Assembly (NCBI RefSeq): GCF_030316765.1 | Contig: NZ_JASZYT010000003.1 | Span: forward strand, 62,001 to 126,000 | Reading direction: 5' to 3' | Source: Variovorax saccharolyticus | Lineage (GTDB): Bacteria > Pseudomonadota > Gammaproteobacteria > Burkholderiales > Burkholderiaceae_C | DNA: 64,000 nt | Shown: in pieces, positions 28,237-36,895 of the stretch | Layout: the number at the start of each line of letters is the position of its first letter | Position numbering within the stretch: position 1 is the stretch's first letter | The notes under the pieces: generated by a model | Databases searched by the model: none | What the model saw: only the letters and a program-made list of their open reading frames with translations | Told to the model about the DNA's origin: nothing | Made by a program: the position numbers and the translations under genes

Positions 28237-29217
28237 CTACGCGACGGCCACCGCCTCGGCGCGCGCCAGCCGGCTGCGCCGCCAGGCCGCCGGCGGCGCC
28301 CCGTATTCGCGCCGGAAAGCGCGGCTGAAGGCCGTATCGGTCTGGTAGCCGACGTCCTCCGCGATGCTCGCCAGCGGCGCATTGCTGCGCGCCAGCAGGT
28401 TGGCGGCCAGCAGCATGCGCCACTGCGTCAGGTATTGCATCGGCGAGCTGCCCACCAGCTGCTGGAAGCGCTCGGCCAGCACCGAGCGCGAACTGCCCGC
28501 GGTGCGCGCCAGCTCGTCCAGCGTCCAGGCATGCGCCGGGTTCTTGTGCAGCGCCTTCAGCGCGGCGCCCACGACGCGGTCGCCGACCCCCGCGAGCCAG
28601 CCGGTGCTGCCCTCGCCCTGCTCGTTCATGTAGAGCCGCAGCACCTCGATGAACAGCACCTCGGACAGCTTGGAGAGCACGCCGGCGCCGCCCGGGCGCG
28701 GCGATCGCGCCTCCGCCAGCGCATAGCGCACCGAGGCCTCCAGCCACTCGCCGGCGTTCGATCCCCGCACGTTCACGCGCACCAGCGCCGGCAGGCCCGC
28801 CAGCAGGATGCCGGCCAGCCGCGCATCGCAGGCGAGGTAGCCGCAGACCAGCCTGGTCACGGCGCCGCCGCCGCCGTAGGACAACTGGCGCGGCCGCCGC
28901 GCCAGCACGGCGTCGAGGCGCCCGCCGGTGGCCGGGGGCAGCCCGGGCTCGGAGCACATGCGGTGGGCATCGCCTTGGGGAAAGATCACCGCGTCGCCCG
29001 CGACCAGCCGCACCGGCGGCTGGCCCGCCAGCTCGACATGGCATTCGCCCTCGGTGATGAGGTGGAAGATCACGACCCGCTCGGCGCCGGGCTCCAGCAG
29101 CGGCGCCACCGTGTCGGCGCGCGGCGACTGGTAGCACCAGGGCGCGGTGAAGCGGGCGTTGATGAAGATGGCGCCGACCAGGCGCACCACGCGCAGGGTT
29201 TCCGACAAGGCATCCAT
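28237..29217 (-). CDS. AraC-family regulator with N-terminal cupin
   Basis: A 326-aa regulator. The N-terminal half is a cupin-6-type domain ('VVIFHLITEGECHVELAGQP', 'VAGDAVIFPQGDAHRM') and the C-terminal half holds two helix-turn-helix motifs ('WTLDELARTAGSSRSVLAER', then 'PLASIAEDVGYQTDTAFSRA' with 'FRREYGAPPAAWRR'). This architecture is common in regulators of detoxification genes. The OsmC-family gene lies 13 bases upstream in the same direction, so the two are probably one operon, with the regulator controlling it. Convergent with ligB. Confidence 0.88.
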   Translation of the reverse strand: MDALSETLRVVRLVGAIFINARFTAPWCYQSPRADTVAPLLEPGAERVVIFHLITEGECHVELAGQPPVRLVAGDAVIFPQGDAHRMCSEPGLPPATGGRLDAVLARRPRQLSYGGGGAVTRLVCGYLACDARLAGILLAGLPALVRVNVRGSNAGEWLEASVRYALAEARSPRPGGAGVLSKLSEVLFIEVLRLYMNEQGEGSTGWLAGVGDRVVGAALKALHKNPAHAWTLDELARTAGSSRSVLAERFQQLVGSSPMQYLTQWRMLLAANLLARSNAPLASIAEDVGYQTDTAFSRAFRREYGAPPAAWRRSRLARAEAVAVA

Positions 29218-29230
29218 CGGCGCACCTCCT

Positions 29231-29761
29231 TCAGGGTTCCAACTCGATGTGCAGCGCCAGCGGCACCGCGTCCTGCAGCGCGCAGGCCATCGGCGAGCAG
29301 CGGCAGCTCTCTTCGACCAGTGCGCGCAGGCGCTCGTCGGACACCCCCGGGGCGGCGATCCGCACCCGCATCTCGACATCGCGCGGACCCGCGCCGACCG
29401 GCGCGCCATCGGCGTCCGCCATGCCCAGAAGACCCCGCAGGTCGGAGCGGCTGCTGGTGCTGACCTCGAGCGAGCGCAGCGCGATCCCCTGCGCCGCGGC
29501 CGACATCGCGATGCGGGTGGCGGTGCAGGAGGCCACGCCGGCGCGCAGCAGCCAGCCGGGCGTGACCCGGTCGCCGGTGCCGCCCAGTTCGACCGGCATG
29601 TCGGTCAGCATCTGGGCGCCATTGGCGTGGCTGGCCGCGATCCGGAGTCCGCCGTCCCAGCGCGCGGTGGCGGTGGAGTCGTCGTGCAATCCGCTCTCGG
29701 GCCGGCGCTGCAACACCGATTCGGCACGCCGCCAGGCCGCAGCGATCTCCTCAGCCGCCAT
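29231..29761 (-). CDS. OsmC-family peroxiredoxin-like protein
   Basis: A 176-aa protein with the OsmC two-cysteine pattern: 'LRAGVASCTATRIAMSAAAQ' near residue 92 and 'EESCRCSPMACALQDAVPLA' near residue 156. Such proteins reduce organic hydroperoxides with a Cys pair, although not every OsmC relative does. It is transcribed with the AraC/cupin regulator. The start ATG at 29759-29761 was chosen because it has AGGAGGATC upstream. Confidence 0.85.
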   Translation of the reverse strand: MAAEEIAAAWRRAESVLQRRPESGLHDDSTATARWDGGLRIAASHANGAQMLTDMPVELGGTGDRVTPGWLLRAGVASCTATRIAMSAAAQGIALRSLEVSTSSRSDLRGLLGMADADGAPVGAGPRDVEMRVRIAAPGVSDERLRALVEESCRCSPMACALQDAVPLALHIELEP

Positions 29762-29967
29762 GGTCGATCCTCCTTGTCGGATGCAGGGAAGCGCATTCTG
29801 ACCGCCGCGACCGGTCGCGGCCATGGGCGGGATGGGCTATGCCTCATGGCGGATGGCCCGCGGATGAATGGTCAGCGATCCCGGATGGTCGGGCAGGACG
29901 GCGCCCGGGCGCCGGCGCGACAGTTCGGCAACCGCCTTTCAACCACCGTCCCAAGGAGCCAAGCCCC

Positions 29968-30780
29968 ATGAATGCACCCGTCGATTTCAGCGCCATCAAG
30001 GCCCGCCAGATGACCGCCTGGGCCAGCGGCGACTACGCCGTGATCGGCACCACCCTGCAACTGGTCGGCGAGCAGTTGGCCGAGGCCTGCGACCTGCGCT
30101 GCGACGAGCGCGTGCTCGACGTCGCCGCCGGCAACGGCAACGCCACGCTGGCGGCCGCGCGCCGCGGCTGCGCCGTGACCTCGACCGACTACGTCGCCGC
30201 GCTGCTCGAGCGCGGGGCCGAGCGCGCCCATGCCGAGCGCCTGCAGGTGAGCTTCCTGCCCGCCGACGTCGAGGCCCTGCCCTTTGCGGACGCCAGCTTC
30301 GATGCCGTGCTGTCGACCTTCGGCGTGATGTTCGCGCCCGACCACGCCAAGTCCGCGGCCGAGATGGCGCGGGTGTGCCGCCCGGGAGGCCGCATCGGCC
30401 TCGCCAACTGGACGCCCGAGGGCTTCATCGGCCAGCTGTTCAAGACCCTCGGCAAGCACGTGCCGCCGCCCGCCGGCGTGCAGCCGCCGTCGCTCTGGGG
30501 GGTCGAATCGCACCTGAAGACGCTGTTCGGCGACCGCGCGGCCGCCATCGAGGCGACGCCCAGGCAGTTCAACTTCCGCTATCGCTCGGCGGCCCATTTC
30601 ATCGAGGTCTTCCGCACCTGGTACGGACCGGTGCACAAGGCCTTCGCGAGCCTGCCGCCCGAAGGCGCGGCCGCGCTGGAGCGCGACCTCACGGAGCTGC
30701 TGAACCACCTCAACCGCGCCGGCCCGGATTCGCTGGTGGTGCCAAGCGACTATCTGGAGATCGTCGTCACCCGGCGTTGA
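29968..30780 (+). CDS. SAM-dependent class I methyltransferase
   Basis: A 270-aa methyltransferase. Motif I is 'RVLDVAAGNGNATLAAARRG' near residue 47, motif II the 'ADVEALPFADASFDAVLSTF' segment near residue 92, and 'EMARVCRPGGRIGLANWTPE' is motif III. It belongs to the UbiE/Coq5-like group (methyltransferase 11/25), but the substrate is unknown. A clean Shine-Dalgarno sequence (AAGGAG) precedes the ATG. It is divergent from the osmC-araC pair with about 200 bases between, and is followed by a PfpI-family gene. Confidence 0.85.
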   Translation: MNAPVDFSAIKARQMTAWASGDYAVIGTTLQLVGEQLAEACDLRCDERVLDVAAGNGNATLAAARRGCAVTSTDYVAALLERGAERAHAERLQVSFLPADVEALPFADASFDAVLSTFGVMFAPDHAKSAAEMARVCRPGGRIGLANWTPEGFIGQLFKTLGKHVPPPAGVQPPSLWGVESHLKTLFGDRAAAIEATPRQFNFRYRSAAHFIEVFRTWYGPVHKAFASLPPEGAAALERDLTELLNHLNRAGPDSLVVPSDYLEIVVTRR

Positions 30781-30888
30781 GCGAGAAAAGGCAGGCGGCC
30801 GGCCGGCGCAGGATCACAGCCGCCTGCTACCACCGCCGGCCGCGCCTTCCCAACAATGGCGTCTCCAGAACTTCTCATGGAGACAACG

Positions 30889-31467
30889 ATGACGCGCAAG
30901 ATCCTGATGCTCTGCGGCGACTACGCCGAGGACTACGAAACCATGGTGCCCTTCCAGGCGCTGCAGGCGGTGGGCCACACGGTTCACGCCGTGGCACCCG
31001 ACAAGAGCGCCGGCGACTGGGTCCACACGGCCATCCACGATTTCGAGGGCGCCCAGACCTACAGCGAGAAGCCGGGCCATCGCTTCACGCTGAACGCGAA
31101 CTTCTCCGACGTCCGTCCCGAGGCCTACGACGCGCTGGTGATTCCGGGCGGGCGCGCGCCCGAGTACCTGCGCCTGAACAGCCGGGTGGTCGAGATCGCG
31201 CGCCACTTCCTGGCCACCGACAAGCCGGTCGCCTCGGTGTGCCACGGCGCACAGCTGCTGGCGGTCACCGGCCTGCTGAAGGGCCGCAAGGTGTCGGCCT
31301 ATCCGGCCTGCCAGCCGGAGGTCGAGCTGGCCGGCGCCGAGTACATGAACATCCCGGTCGACCAGGCCGTGACCGATCGCAACCTGGTCAGCGCGCCGGC
31401 CTGGCCCGCGCACCCGGCCTGGATCTCCCAGTTCCTGAAGGTGCTCGGCACCCGCATCGAGAGCTGA
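30889..31467 (+). CDS. DJ-1/PfpI-family protein
   Basis: A 192-aa protein. '[20 protein letters not shown]' near residue 82 and '[20 protein letters not shown]' near residue 111, which holds the nucleophilic-elbow Cys, define the PfpI/DJ-1 fold. '[19 protein letters not shown]' follows. Possible activities are glyoxalase, deglycase or general stress chaperone; sequence alone cannot decide. GGAG sits 6 bases upstream of the chosen ATG; an earlier in-frame ATG would add four residues. Confidence 0.85.
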   Translation: MTRKILMLCGDYAEDYETMVPFQALQAVGHTVHAVAPDKSAGDWVHTAIHDFEGAQTYSEKPGHRFTLNANFSDVRPEAYDALVIPGGRAPEYLRLNSRVVEIARHFLATDKPVASVCHGAQLLAVTGLLKGRKVSAYPACQPEVELAGAEYMNIPVDQAVTDRNLVSAPAWPAHPAWISQFLKVLGTRIES

Positions 31468-31532
31468 ACGCGGGCCGCGGGCCGCGGGCGCTACAGTCGC
31501 GCCATCCGCCCCGCCCCCTCAAGGAGATCCAC

Positions 31533-31955
31533 ATGTGTGAAGTCTTCATCAGCGCCGACCCGCAGAGCTACGACAGCCGGACCCGCTCGATCCGCCTGCA
31601 TGGCGTGGTCACCAGCATCCGGCTCGAGAACCTGTTCTGGCAGGTGCTCGAGGAGATTGCCCGGCGCGACGACATGAGCGTGGTGCAGCTGATCGAGAAG
31701 CTCTACGACGAACTGGTCGCGGCGCGCGGCGAGGTCGGCAACTTCGCGTCTTTCCTGCGCGTGTGCGCGCTGCGCTACGAGGCGCTGCTGGCCCAGGGCC
31801 GGATCCCGGCCGACACGCAGGTGGCGATCCGCTCGCTGGATGCCCAGGCGGTGCTGCATGCGCTGCCGCCGGGCTGGGGCCGCCCGGCGCGCGCCGGTCA
31901 GTTGACGATCACCGACAGGGTGGTGCCGGCCGGCACGCGGACGGTTTCCGTGTAG
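31533..31955 (+). CDS. Ribbon-helix-helix domain protein
   Basis: A 140-aa protein with a ribbon-helix-helix motif near residues 20-60: the strand 'RSIRLHGVVTSIRLENLFW' followed by 'VLEEIARRDDMSVVQLIEKL'. A helical region follows, 'NFASFLRVCALRYEALLAQ'. It resembles the RHH_4 family, probably DNA-binding. AAGGAG precedes the ATG. Its last 58 bases overlap the convergent metallopeptidase gene on the other strand, which is unusual in length but in keeping with the compact genome. Confidence 0.72.
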   Translation: MCEVFISADPQSYDSRTRSIRLHGVVTSIRLENLFWQVLEEIARRDDMSVVQLIEKLYDELVAARGEVGNFASFLRVCALRYEALLAQGRIPADTQVAIRSLDAQAVLHALPPGWGRPARAGQLTITDRVVPAGTRTVSV

Positions 31956-33601
31956 CTGCCCTTCAGGCCGGGACGCACCACCGGAAAGCTGCCCAGCTTG
32001 TGCAGCAGTTCCGGCACCGCCTGCGGCAGCGCACGCTGGCTGCGGCCCAGGCTCGACGGGTCGATCGCGGGCAGGCTGAAGCCGCCTTCGTCGCGCGCCG
32101 GCATGCTGTACTCGGCGATGCCGGCCCCCAGCGGGATCACGCCGGCGGCGGTGGCCGAGAAGCGGCGCAGCTCCTGTCCCAGGCTGGAGCCCGGCCGGCT
32201 CGCCTTGATGGCGCCGTCGAGGATCGCGGTCGAGTCCTGGATGCCGGTGCTGTTCAACAGCGCCTTGTAGAACTCGAGGCCGAACTGCCGGTTCAGGAAG
32301 CCGCCGAACGAACCGGTCAGCGCATAGCTTTCGCAGCTCGCGCCCATCGGCGTCCACTCGGACAGCGTGCAGTTGTAGCTGCCCGAGCCGTTGTAGGCCA
32401 GGTAGTAGGGGAAGCGCGTGTCGCGGATCGCGTTGTGGCTCGGATCGATGTTGAAGCTGGCCCAGTCCTCCATCATCAGCGCCGACATTTCCTCCAGCCA
32501 GGTGTCGTAGGTGTATTGCGAGCCCATCTTCACGCCGCGGCGATAGAAGTTCTGCATGTGCAGGCCTTCGTGCGCCATGGCGGTCGCGATCTGCTTCACG
32601 CCGGTCTCGCCGTCGAGGTAGAGCGACTCCGAATCGAGGTAGAGGCTCAGCGATTCGTTGCTGTAGGCCAGTTCGCCGCTGCCGGTCTTGAAGTTGTTCA
32701 GTCCCCAGAAGTAGCCGATCAGCCCGTAGGGCTTGCTGTTGGCCTCGAAGTTGACGAAGAAGATGTCCACCGGCTGGCCGCTGCCCGGAACCATCTGGCT
32801 GCTGAAGGCGTGTTCGCCCCACAGCGGGCCGCCGGTGCGCACCAGCATGTCGTAGATGCCGCCGGGTGCGGCGAACTTGTCCCGCATGCGGGCGGCGAGT
32901 TCGGTGCTGATCCGCGTCGGCGCCAGCTCGCTGGTCTCGACCCACACGTTGACCACGGTGCCGTCGCTGGCGGCCCGCTGCGCCGCCAGCTTCACGGTCC
33001 GCTGGGAGTGGTCGTACAGGTAGATCTGGCGCTGGTCGTTGACGACCTGCGCCGCCGAGGGCGCCATCGATTTGGACACCGCCGGCTGGGCCTTCGACAG
33101 CGGATCGATCAACAGGCCGAAGCCGGCGCGATTGAATTCGCCGATCGCGCGCCGCTGCGCCTCGACACTGTCGACGACCCCCTCGGCGCTCTGCAGCATC
33201 GCCTTGCTGGCCGTCGCGCTGCGCTCGACATTCGAACGCAGCACGATGCCGGCCATCGCCTGGTCCTGCGCGCTCTCGTTCGTGAGCACCAGCGTCACGG
33301 TCTGGCCGTCGAGGCCGGTCACCGTCAGCGGGACATCGGCGGAAATCTGCGACTTGTTGATGCCTTGCCAGACGGCGGTGCCCGAGCCCGAGTAGCTGCT
33401 GACCTCGAGCCCGCCGCAGGCGCTGCAGGAGGTCGTGGCCGCCGCGCCCGCCGGCTTCACTTCGGCGGGCGGTGCCGCCGCGGGCACGGCCATGCCCCCG
33501 CCGCCGCCGCCGCCACCACCGCCACAGGCCGACAGGGACAGGGCGACCGCCAACATGGCCGAAACGCCCCAAGGCCATTCCACTCGTGATCTGCAGCGCA
33601 T
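31898..33601 (-). CDS. Secreted zinc metallopeptidase lipoprotein, hyicolysin-like (M30)
   Basis: A 567-aa protein. The N-terminus is a lipoprotein signal (VALSLSACG) followed by a run of ten glycines and then 'MAVPAAAPPAEV'. The catalytic site is the HExxH in 'IATAMAHEGLHMQNFYRRG' near residue 340, followed by 'TYDTWLEEMSALMMEDWASF', which supplies a downstream Glu, the pattern of M30 peptidases. A C-terminal region of about 60 residues looks like a small beta domain. It is probably an outer-membrane or surface peptidase; the substrate is unknown. The start was taken at the ATG preceded by GAGGAAGAGAAAG. Confidence 0.75.
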   Translation of the reverse strand: MRCRSRVEWPWGVSAMLAVALSLSACGGGGGGGGGGMAVPAAAPPAEVKPAGAAATTSCSACGGLEVSSYSGSGTAVWQGINKSQISADVPLTVTGLDGQTVTLVLTNESAQDQAMAGIVLRSNVERSATASKAMLQSAEGVVDSVEAQRRAIGEFNRAGFGLLIDPLSKAQPAVSKSMAPSAAQVVNDQRQIYLYDHSQRTVKLAAQRAASDGTVVNVWVETSELAPTRISTELAARMRDKFAAPGGIYDMLVRTGGPLWGEHAFSSQMVPGSGQPVDIFFVNFEANSKPYGLIGYFWGLNNFKTGSGELAYSNESLSLYLDSESLYLDGETGVKQIATAMAHEGLHMQNFYRRGVKMGSQYTYDTWLEEMSALMMEDWASFNIDPSHNAIRDTRFPYYLAYNGSGSYNCTLSEWTPMGASCESYALTGSFGGFLNRQFGLEFYKALLNSTGIQDSTAILDGAIKASRPGSSLGQELRRFSATAAGVIPLGAGIAEYSMPARDEGGFSLPAIDPSSLGRSQRALPQAVPELLHKLGSFPVVRPGLKGSYTETVRVPAGTTLSVIVN

Positions 33602-33771
33602 CTTTCTCTTCCTCGTAGCACGGTTCGGCGAGGTGGAAAGCTGCCACTTCGCACAGCCCGGGGAGCGCACGACGGGTCGGCGCTCGATGAAGCGGGCTGC
33701 AAGTGGATATCGGCAGATGCAGGGAAATCTGCAGTGCGGCGAAGCTCTGGCTTCGCCCTGGGGGCGCACGC

Positions 33772-34290
33772 TCAGTGCAGCACGCCCCAACGCGCCACCG
33801 CCGGCTCTGCCACTGCCCACTTCCATCCCTGCGTGCCTCGGCACACCGTGGTGACGTAGTAGGGCCGTGGCTGGCCGGCGAGCCTGACGGCGACGTCGTC
33901 GACCGAGAACAGGGCCTCCTTGCAATCGGCCAGCGGCGTCGTGAACGCCCGGACCACCCTGACTTCGCCCTGCTCGTCGGCATAAGGCACGGCGTGGCGG
34001 ACTTCCCATGGCCCTTGCTGACCGGTCTCCAAGCTGCCGACCAAGGCCGCGATGCGCGCCTGCTCTTCCTGGCTCCAGCGCCGCAGCACGGTCTTGATCG
34101 TGGCATCGATGCCGGCCTGAACACCGATGCCGACCGCCACGCCCACGGCCGGGTTGCCGGAGGCAGAGCCCGACGCGATGCCGGCGACTGCGCCCGTGAT
34201 GCCGCCGACCGAGGCGCAGGCCGAGAGCAGCAGCGCGGACCCGAGCGCAGCGCCCGCGCGAACGGCGGCAGCCAGGCCGCAAATTCTCAT
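33772..34290 (-). CDS. Lipoprotein with Gly-rich membrane-like segment, paralogue A
   Basis: A 172-aa lipoprotein with lipobox LSACA near residue 25, a Gly/Ala-rich segment 'ASGSASGNPAVGVAVGIGVQ' and then a soluble domain. 'QGPWEVRHAVPYADEQGEV' occurs near residue 92, 'ADCKEALFSVDDVAVRL' near residue 123, and the C-terminus is 'GWKWAVAEPAVARWGVLH'. Family not recognised. The ATG overlaps the stop of its upstream paralogue as ATGA. Its 3' end lies about 170 bases from the start of the metallopeptidase gene, so the three may form one operon. Confidence 0.72.
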   Translation of the reverse strand: MRICGLAAAVRAGAALGSALLLSACASVGGITGAVAGIASGSASGNPAVGVAVGIGVQAGIDATIKTVLRRWSQEEQARIAALVGSLETGQQGPWEVRHAVPYADEQGEVRVVRAFTTPLADCKEALFSVDDVAVRLAGQPRPYYVTTVCRGTQGWKWAVAEPAVARWGVLH

Positions 34291-34828
34291 TGCAATGATC
34301 CCCAGCGTTCGGTCGCCGGCTCGGCCTGGGCCCAGGCCCACCGGCTGCCGTTGCGGCAGATTGCAGCGACGTAGAACTCGCTCGCCGGCAAGGGGTCGCT
34401 GGCGACCTGTTCGACCGAACGATGATCTCCTTGCAGTCGAGTTCACCGGTGCTGATCAACCGGCTGACCGCCACCCTGCCGGCTTCCTCACGCTCCAGCG
34501 GCAGCGAGAGCACGGTCTTCCAAGGCCTGACCTGCCCGACCTTGAGCGGCCCGGCGACCTGCGCGATCTGCTGTTGCGCCTCGCCGTGGATCTTGCGCTC
34601 GTAGTACTGCACGCCCGCACGCGCCGCCGACTGCAGCCCGATGCCGATGCCGGTGGCGACGCCGGCGTTGTCGGTGACCGCATTCGCCAACGCCGCGCCC
34701 GCCATGCCGGCGCCGGCCGAGGCGCTCTCGGCGAGCAGCGAACTGCAGCCACTCGCCGCCATGGCGGCGGCAAGCAGCAGACATCCGGCCAAACTTCTTC
34801 CCGTGAATCCCTGAGTCGTCTTTTTCAT
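34287..34828 (-). pseudogene. Lipoprotein paralogue B, interrupted by a 1-base frameshift
   Basis: Starts MKKTTQGFTGRSLAGC with lipobox AASGC, followed by a Gly/Ala-rich segment ('NAVTDNAGVATGIGIGLQSA') and 'RPWKTVLSLPLEREEAG'. The first frame is good through 'STGELDCKEI', then loses similarity to paralogue A. Reading the next frame from about 34,418 downwards gives 'VEQVASDPLPASEFYVAAIC' and ends 'WAWAQAEPATERWGSLQ' with a stop at 34287-34289, matching paralogue A's end. That stop also forms the ATGA overlap with paralogue A. One base appears missing around 34,416-34,424, either a real mutation or a sequence error. Confidence 0.8.
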
Positions 34829-34948
34829 GCGCCGGGCAGTCTAGGAAGACCGGGCACGTCCGTCTGCGGGAAGGGTCCCGATCAGCAATGCGAATCAGGG
34901 CTTTCTGGCTGACGACCCGACACCCGTCGACTTCGGCCCGCAATGAGA

Positions 34949-34981
34949 AAGCCGCTGCGGGTCCACGACCGGCAGCGGCTT
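34949..34981 (-). terminator. Hairpin terminator downstream of the 104-aa ORF
   Basis: A perfect 10-base inverted repeat, AAGCCGCTGC (34949-34958) and GCAGCGGCTT (34972-34981), with a 13-base loop. On the minus strand it is followed by a short T-rich stretch (TTTCTC), so it probably ends transcription of the gene at 35026-35340. Confidence 0.6.
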
Positions 34982-35025
34982 GCGTCAATGAGTGCGGGGC
35001 GCCGACGCGCCGCCGTCGCTGCGAT

Positions 35026-35340
35026 CTAGATGCGCATGAACTGCGAGATCCGGTCGCCGACGATGCGGGCCCGGCTGCGCGAGGCCGCGGCCCGGCGATG
35101 CTCCACCACCGATTCGAGCGCCTGGGCCACGGTGTCGGCACGGCCCTCGTCCTCGCCCGCGCGGCTGCGCCAGTTCTTGGCGACCTCGCTCAGTTCCTCG
35201 ACGCTCAGGGGTGCCGGCGGATCATTCGCCGTGCGGACCGGGCGTGTCGCCTCGGTGGCGCGAGCCGCCCGGAGAATGCCCAGCAGTCCCTTGGTGGACC
35301 ATTGCAGTTGAGGGGAGCGTGTAGGTTGCATGTAAGGCAT
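35026..35340 (-). CDS. Hypothetical 104-aa protein
   Basis: A soluble, Arg/Ala-rich protein with 'LSVEELSEVAKNWRSRAGED' near residue 48 and a helical end 'ASRSRARIVGDRISQFMRI'. Family not recognised. Alternative starts are GTG at 35355 and ATG at 35331. A possible promoter, TTGTAA-17-CATAAT, lies just upstream on the minus strand, and its TATA-like box overlaps the first ATG, which would favour a short or absent leader and the later ATG. A hairpin terminator follows the stop. Having its own promoter-like sequence and terminator supports an independently expressed gene. Confidence 0.55.
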   Translation of the reverse strand: MPYMQPTRSPQLQWSTKGLLGILRAARATEATRPVRTANDPPAPLSVEELSEVAKNWRSRAGEDEGRADTVAQALESVVEHRRAAASRSRARIVGDRISQFMRI

Positions 35341-35412
35341 TATGACTAATAACACTTTTGGTTACAACCCCTCCAAATGGACTAGTCGCGTTTACCCGTG
35401 TTTTTGTCGCGT

Positions 35413-36756
35413 TCAGGGCATTTTCGCCGCGTCCGCAGGGCGGTCCATGTAGGACAGCGTGCTGCCCACCAGCGCCCGCACGCCCACCCGCAGGCTGGAC
35501 TCGTCGATCGCGAACTCCGCCGAATGGTTGGGCGCACCATGGCGATCCCCGAAGGGCGAGGCATTGAGATGCCAGAAGACCACGGGGATGTTCTTGCCGA
35601 AGGAGCCGAAATCCTCGGACCCCATGCTCGGCGGCGCCTCGGCCGCCTTCCCGGGGCCGGCAGCGGCCACCAGCGCGCGGGCCACGGCCTGGGTGGCCAC
35701 CGGGTCGCTCACCAGCACCTCGTAGCCGGTATCGATCGTGACTTCGGCGATCAGTCCGTGGCTCTCGGCGATCTTCTGCGCCTTGAGCCGGATGCTGTCG
35801 TGCGCGACCTTCTGGTTCTTCTTCGACAGCGAGCGCACCGTGCCGCCGATCTCCGCCGTGTCGGGAAGGATGTTGACCCGGTTGCCGCTCTGCAGCAGGC
35901 CGACCGTGACCACCGTGGTGCCGTCGAGCGGATCGACCTGGTGGCTCACGATGTTCTGCAACGCCAGCGTGATCTCGGCCGCCGCGAGTGTCGGATCCTT
36001 GGCGGTCCAGGGCGAGGAGCCATGTCCGCCCTTGCCCTTCAGGACGATCTTGAAGGCATCGCCGCTGGCCATGAAGCCGCCCCGGCGGTAGCTGATGGTG
36101 CCGCTGGGACCCCGCGCGTTGATGTGCTGCCCCATGACGACGTCGACCTTCGGGTTCTCGAGGACGCCTGCCGCGACCATGGCGGGCGCGCCGCTGGCCA
36201 CCGGACCCGGCCCCTGCTCCTCGGCCGGCTGGAACAGGAACACCACCGTGCCCGGCAGGTCGGCCCGCACCTGCGACAGCGCCTGCGCGGCGCCCAGCAG
36301 CATCGCGACGTGCGTGTCATGGCCGCAGGCATGCGAGACCGGGACCTCCTTGCCGAGCCACTCGCCCTTGGCCTGCGACCTGAACGGCAGGTCGTTGCGC
36401 TCGGCGACCGGCAGTGCGTCCATGTCCGCGCGCAGCGCCACCACGGGCCCGGGCTTGCCGCCGCGCAGCACCGCCTTGATGCCGGTCCTGGCGATGCCCG
36501 TCTGCACCTCGATGCCCGGCATCCTGGCCAGCGCGGCGGCGACATAGGCCGCGGTCTGCTGCTCCTGGTAGGACAGCTCGGGGTTCTGATGGATATGGCG
36601 GCGCCAGGCGATCACCTGCGGCTCGGCGGCGTCCGCGAGAGCCAGCGCCCGCGAAGCCAGCGCCGATTGGCCCTCGGCCGGCGCCTGGGCCGAAGCGGTG
36701 GCATTCAGGAAGCCGGCGCAAAGCAGCAGCGCGGCGAGTGGGGAACGAAGGTTCAT
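35413..36756 (-). CDS. Secreted M20-family amidohydrolase
   Basis: A 447-aa exported zinc hydrolase with signal peptide 'LAALLLCAGFLNATASA'. Metal-site motifs are 'VVALRADMDALPVAE' near residue 115, 'HACGHDTHVAMLLGAAQAL' near residue 143 and 'FLFQPAEEQGPGPVASGAP' near residue 174. 'GTVRSLSKKNQ' and a C-terminal 'SMGSEDFGSFGKNIPVVFW' also fit the hippurate/IAA-amino-acid hydrolase group. It would remove acyl or amino-acid groups from amide conjugates in the periplasm. A LysR gene diverges from it across 139 bases, a likely regulator. Confidence 0.9.
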   Translation of the reverse strand: MNLRSPLAALLLCAGFLNATASAQAPAEGQSALASRALALADAAEPQVIAWRRHIHQNPELSYQEQQTAAYVAAALARMPGIEVQTGIARTGIKAVLRGGKPGPVVALRADMDALPVAERNDLPFRSQAKGEWLGKEVPVSHACGHDTHVAMLLGAAQALSQVRADLPGTVVFLFQPAEEQGPGPVASGAPAMVAAGVLENPKVDVVMGQHINARGPSGTISYRRGGFMASGDAFKIVLKGKGGHGSSPWTAKDPTLAAAEITLALQNIVSHQVDPLDGTTVVTVGLLQSGNRVNILPDTAEIGGTVRSLSKKNQKVAHDSIRLKAQKIAESHGLIAEVTIDTGYEVLVSDPVATQAVARALVAAAGPGKAAEAPPSMGSEDFGSFGKNIPVVFWHLNASPFGDRHGAPNHSAEFAIDESSLRVGVRALVGSTLSYMDRPADAAKMP

Positions 36757-36895
36757 GGGGATGGAAGTTCAGGTCGCAGGGGCGTCCACGCGTGCGCGCG
36801 GCGTTCGAACGGCGGAGGTTAGCCAAGCAGCGGCGAAAGAAAAAGACCACGAGAATTCCAACGCGATAAAAATAGCTGTTCACACGAACCGACCC

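Noticed and set aside
29868..31955. One continuous 695-aa plus-strand frame spanning the methyltransferase, PfpI and RHH genes
   Set aside because: Only its end (31533-31955) is a real gene; the first part is out of frame with the recognised methyltransferase and PfpI proteins.
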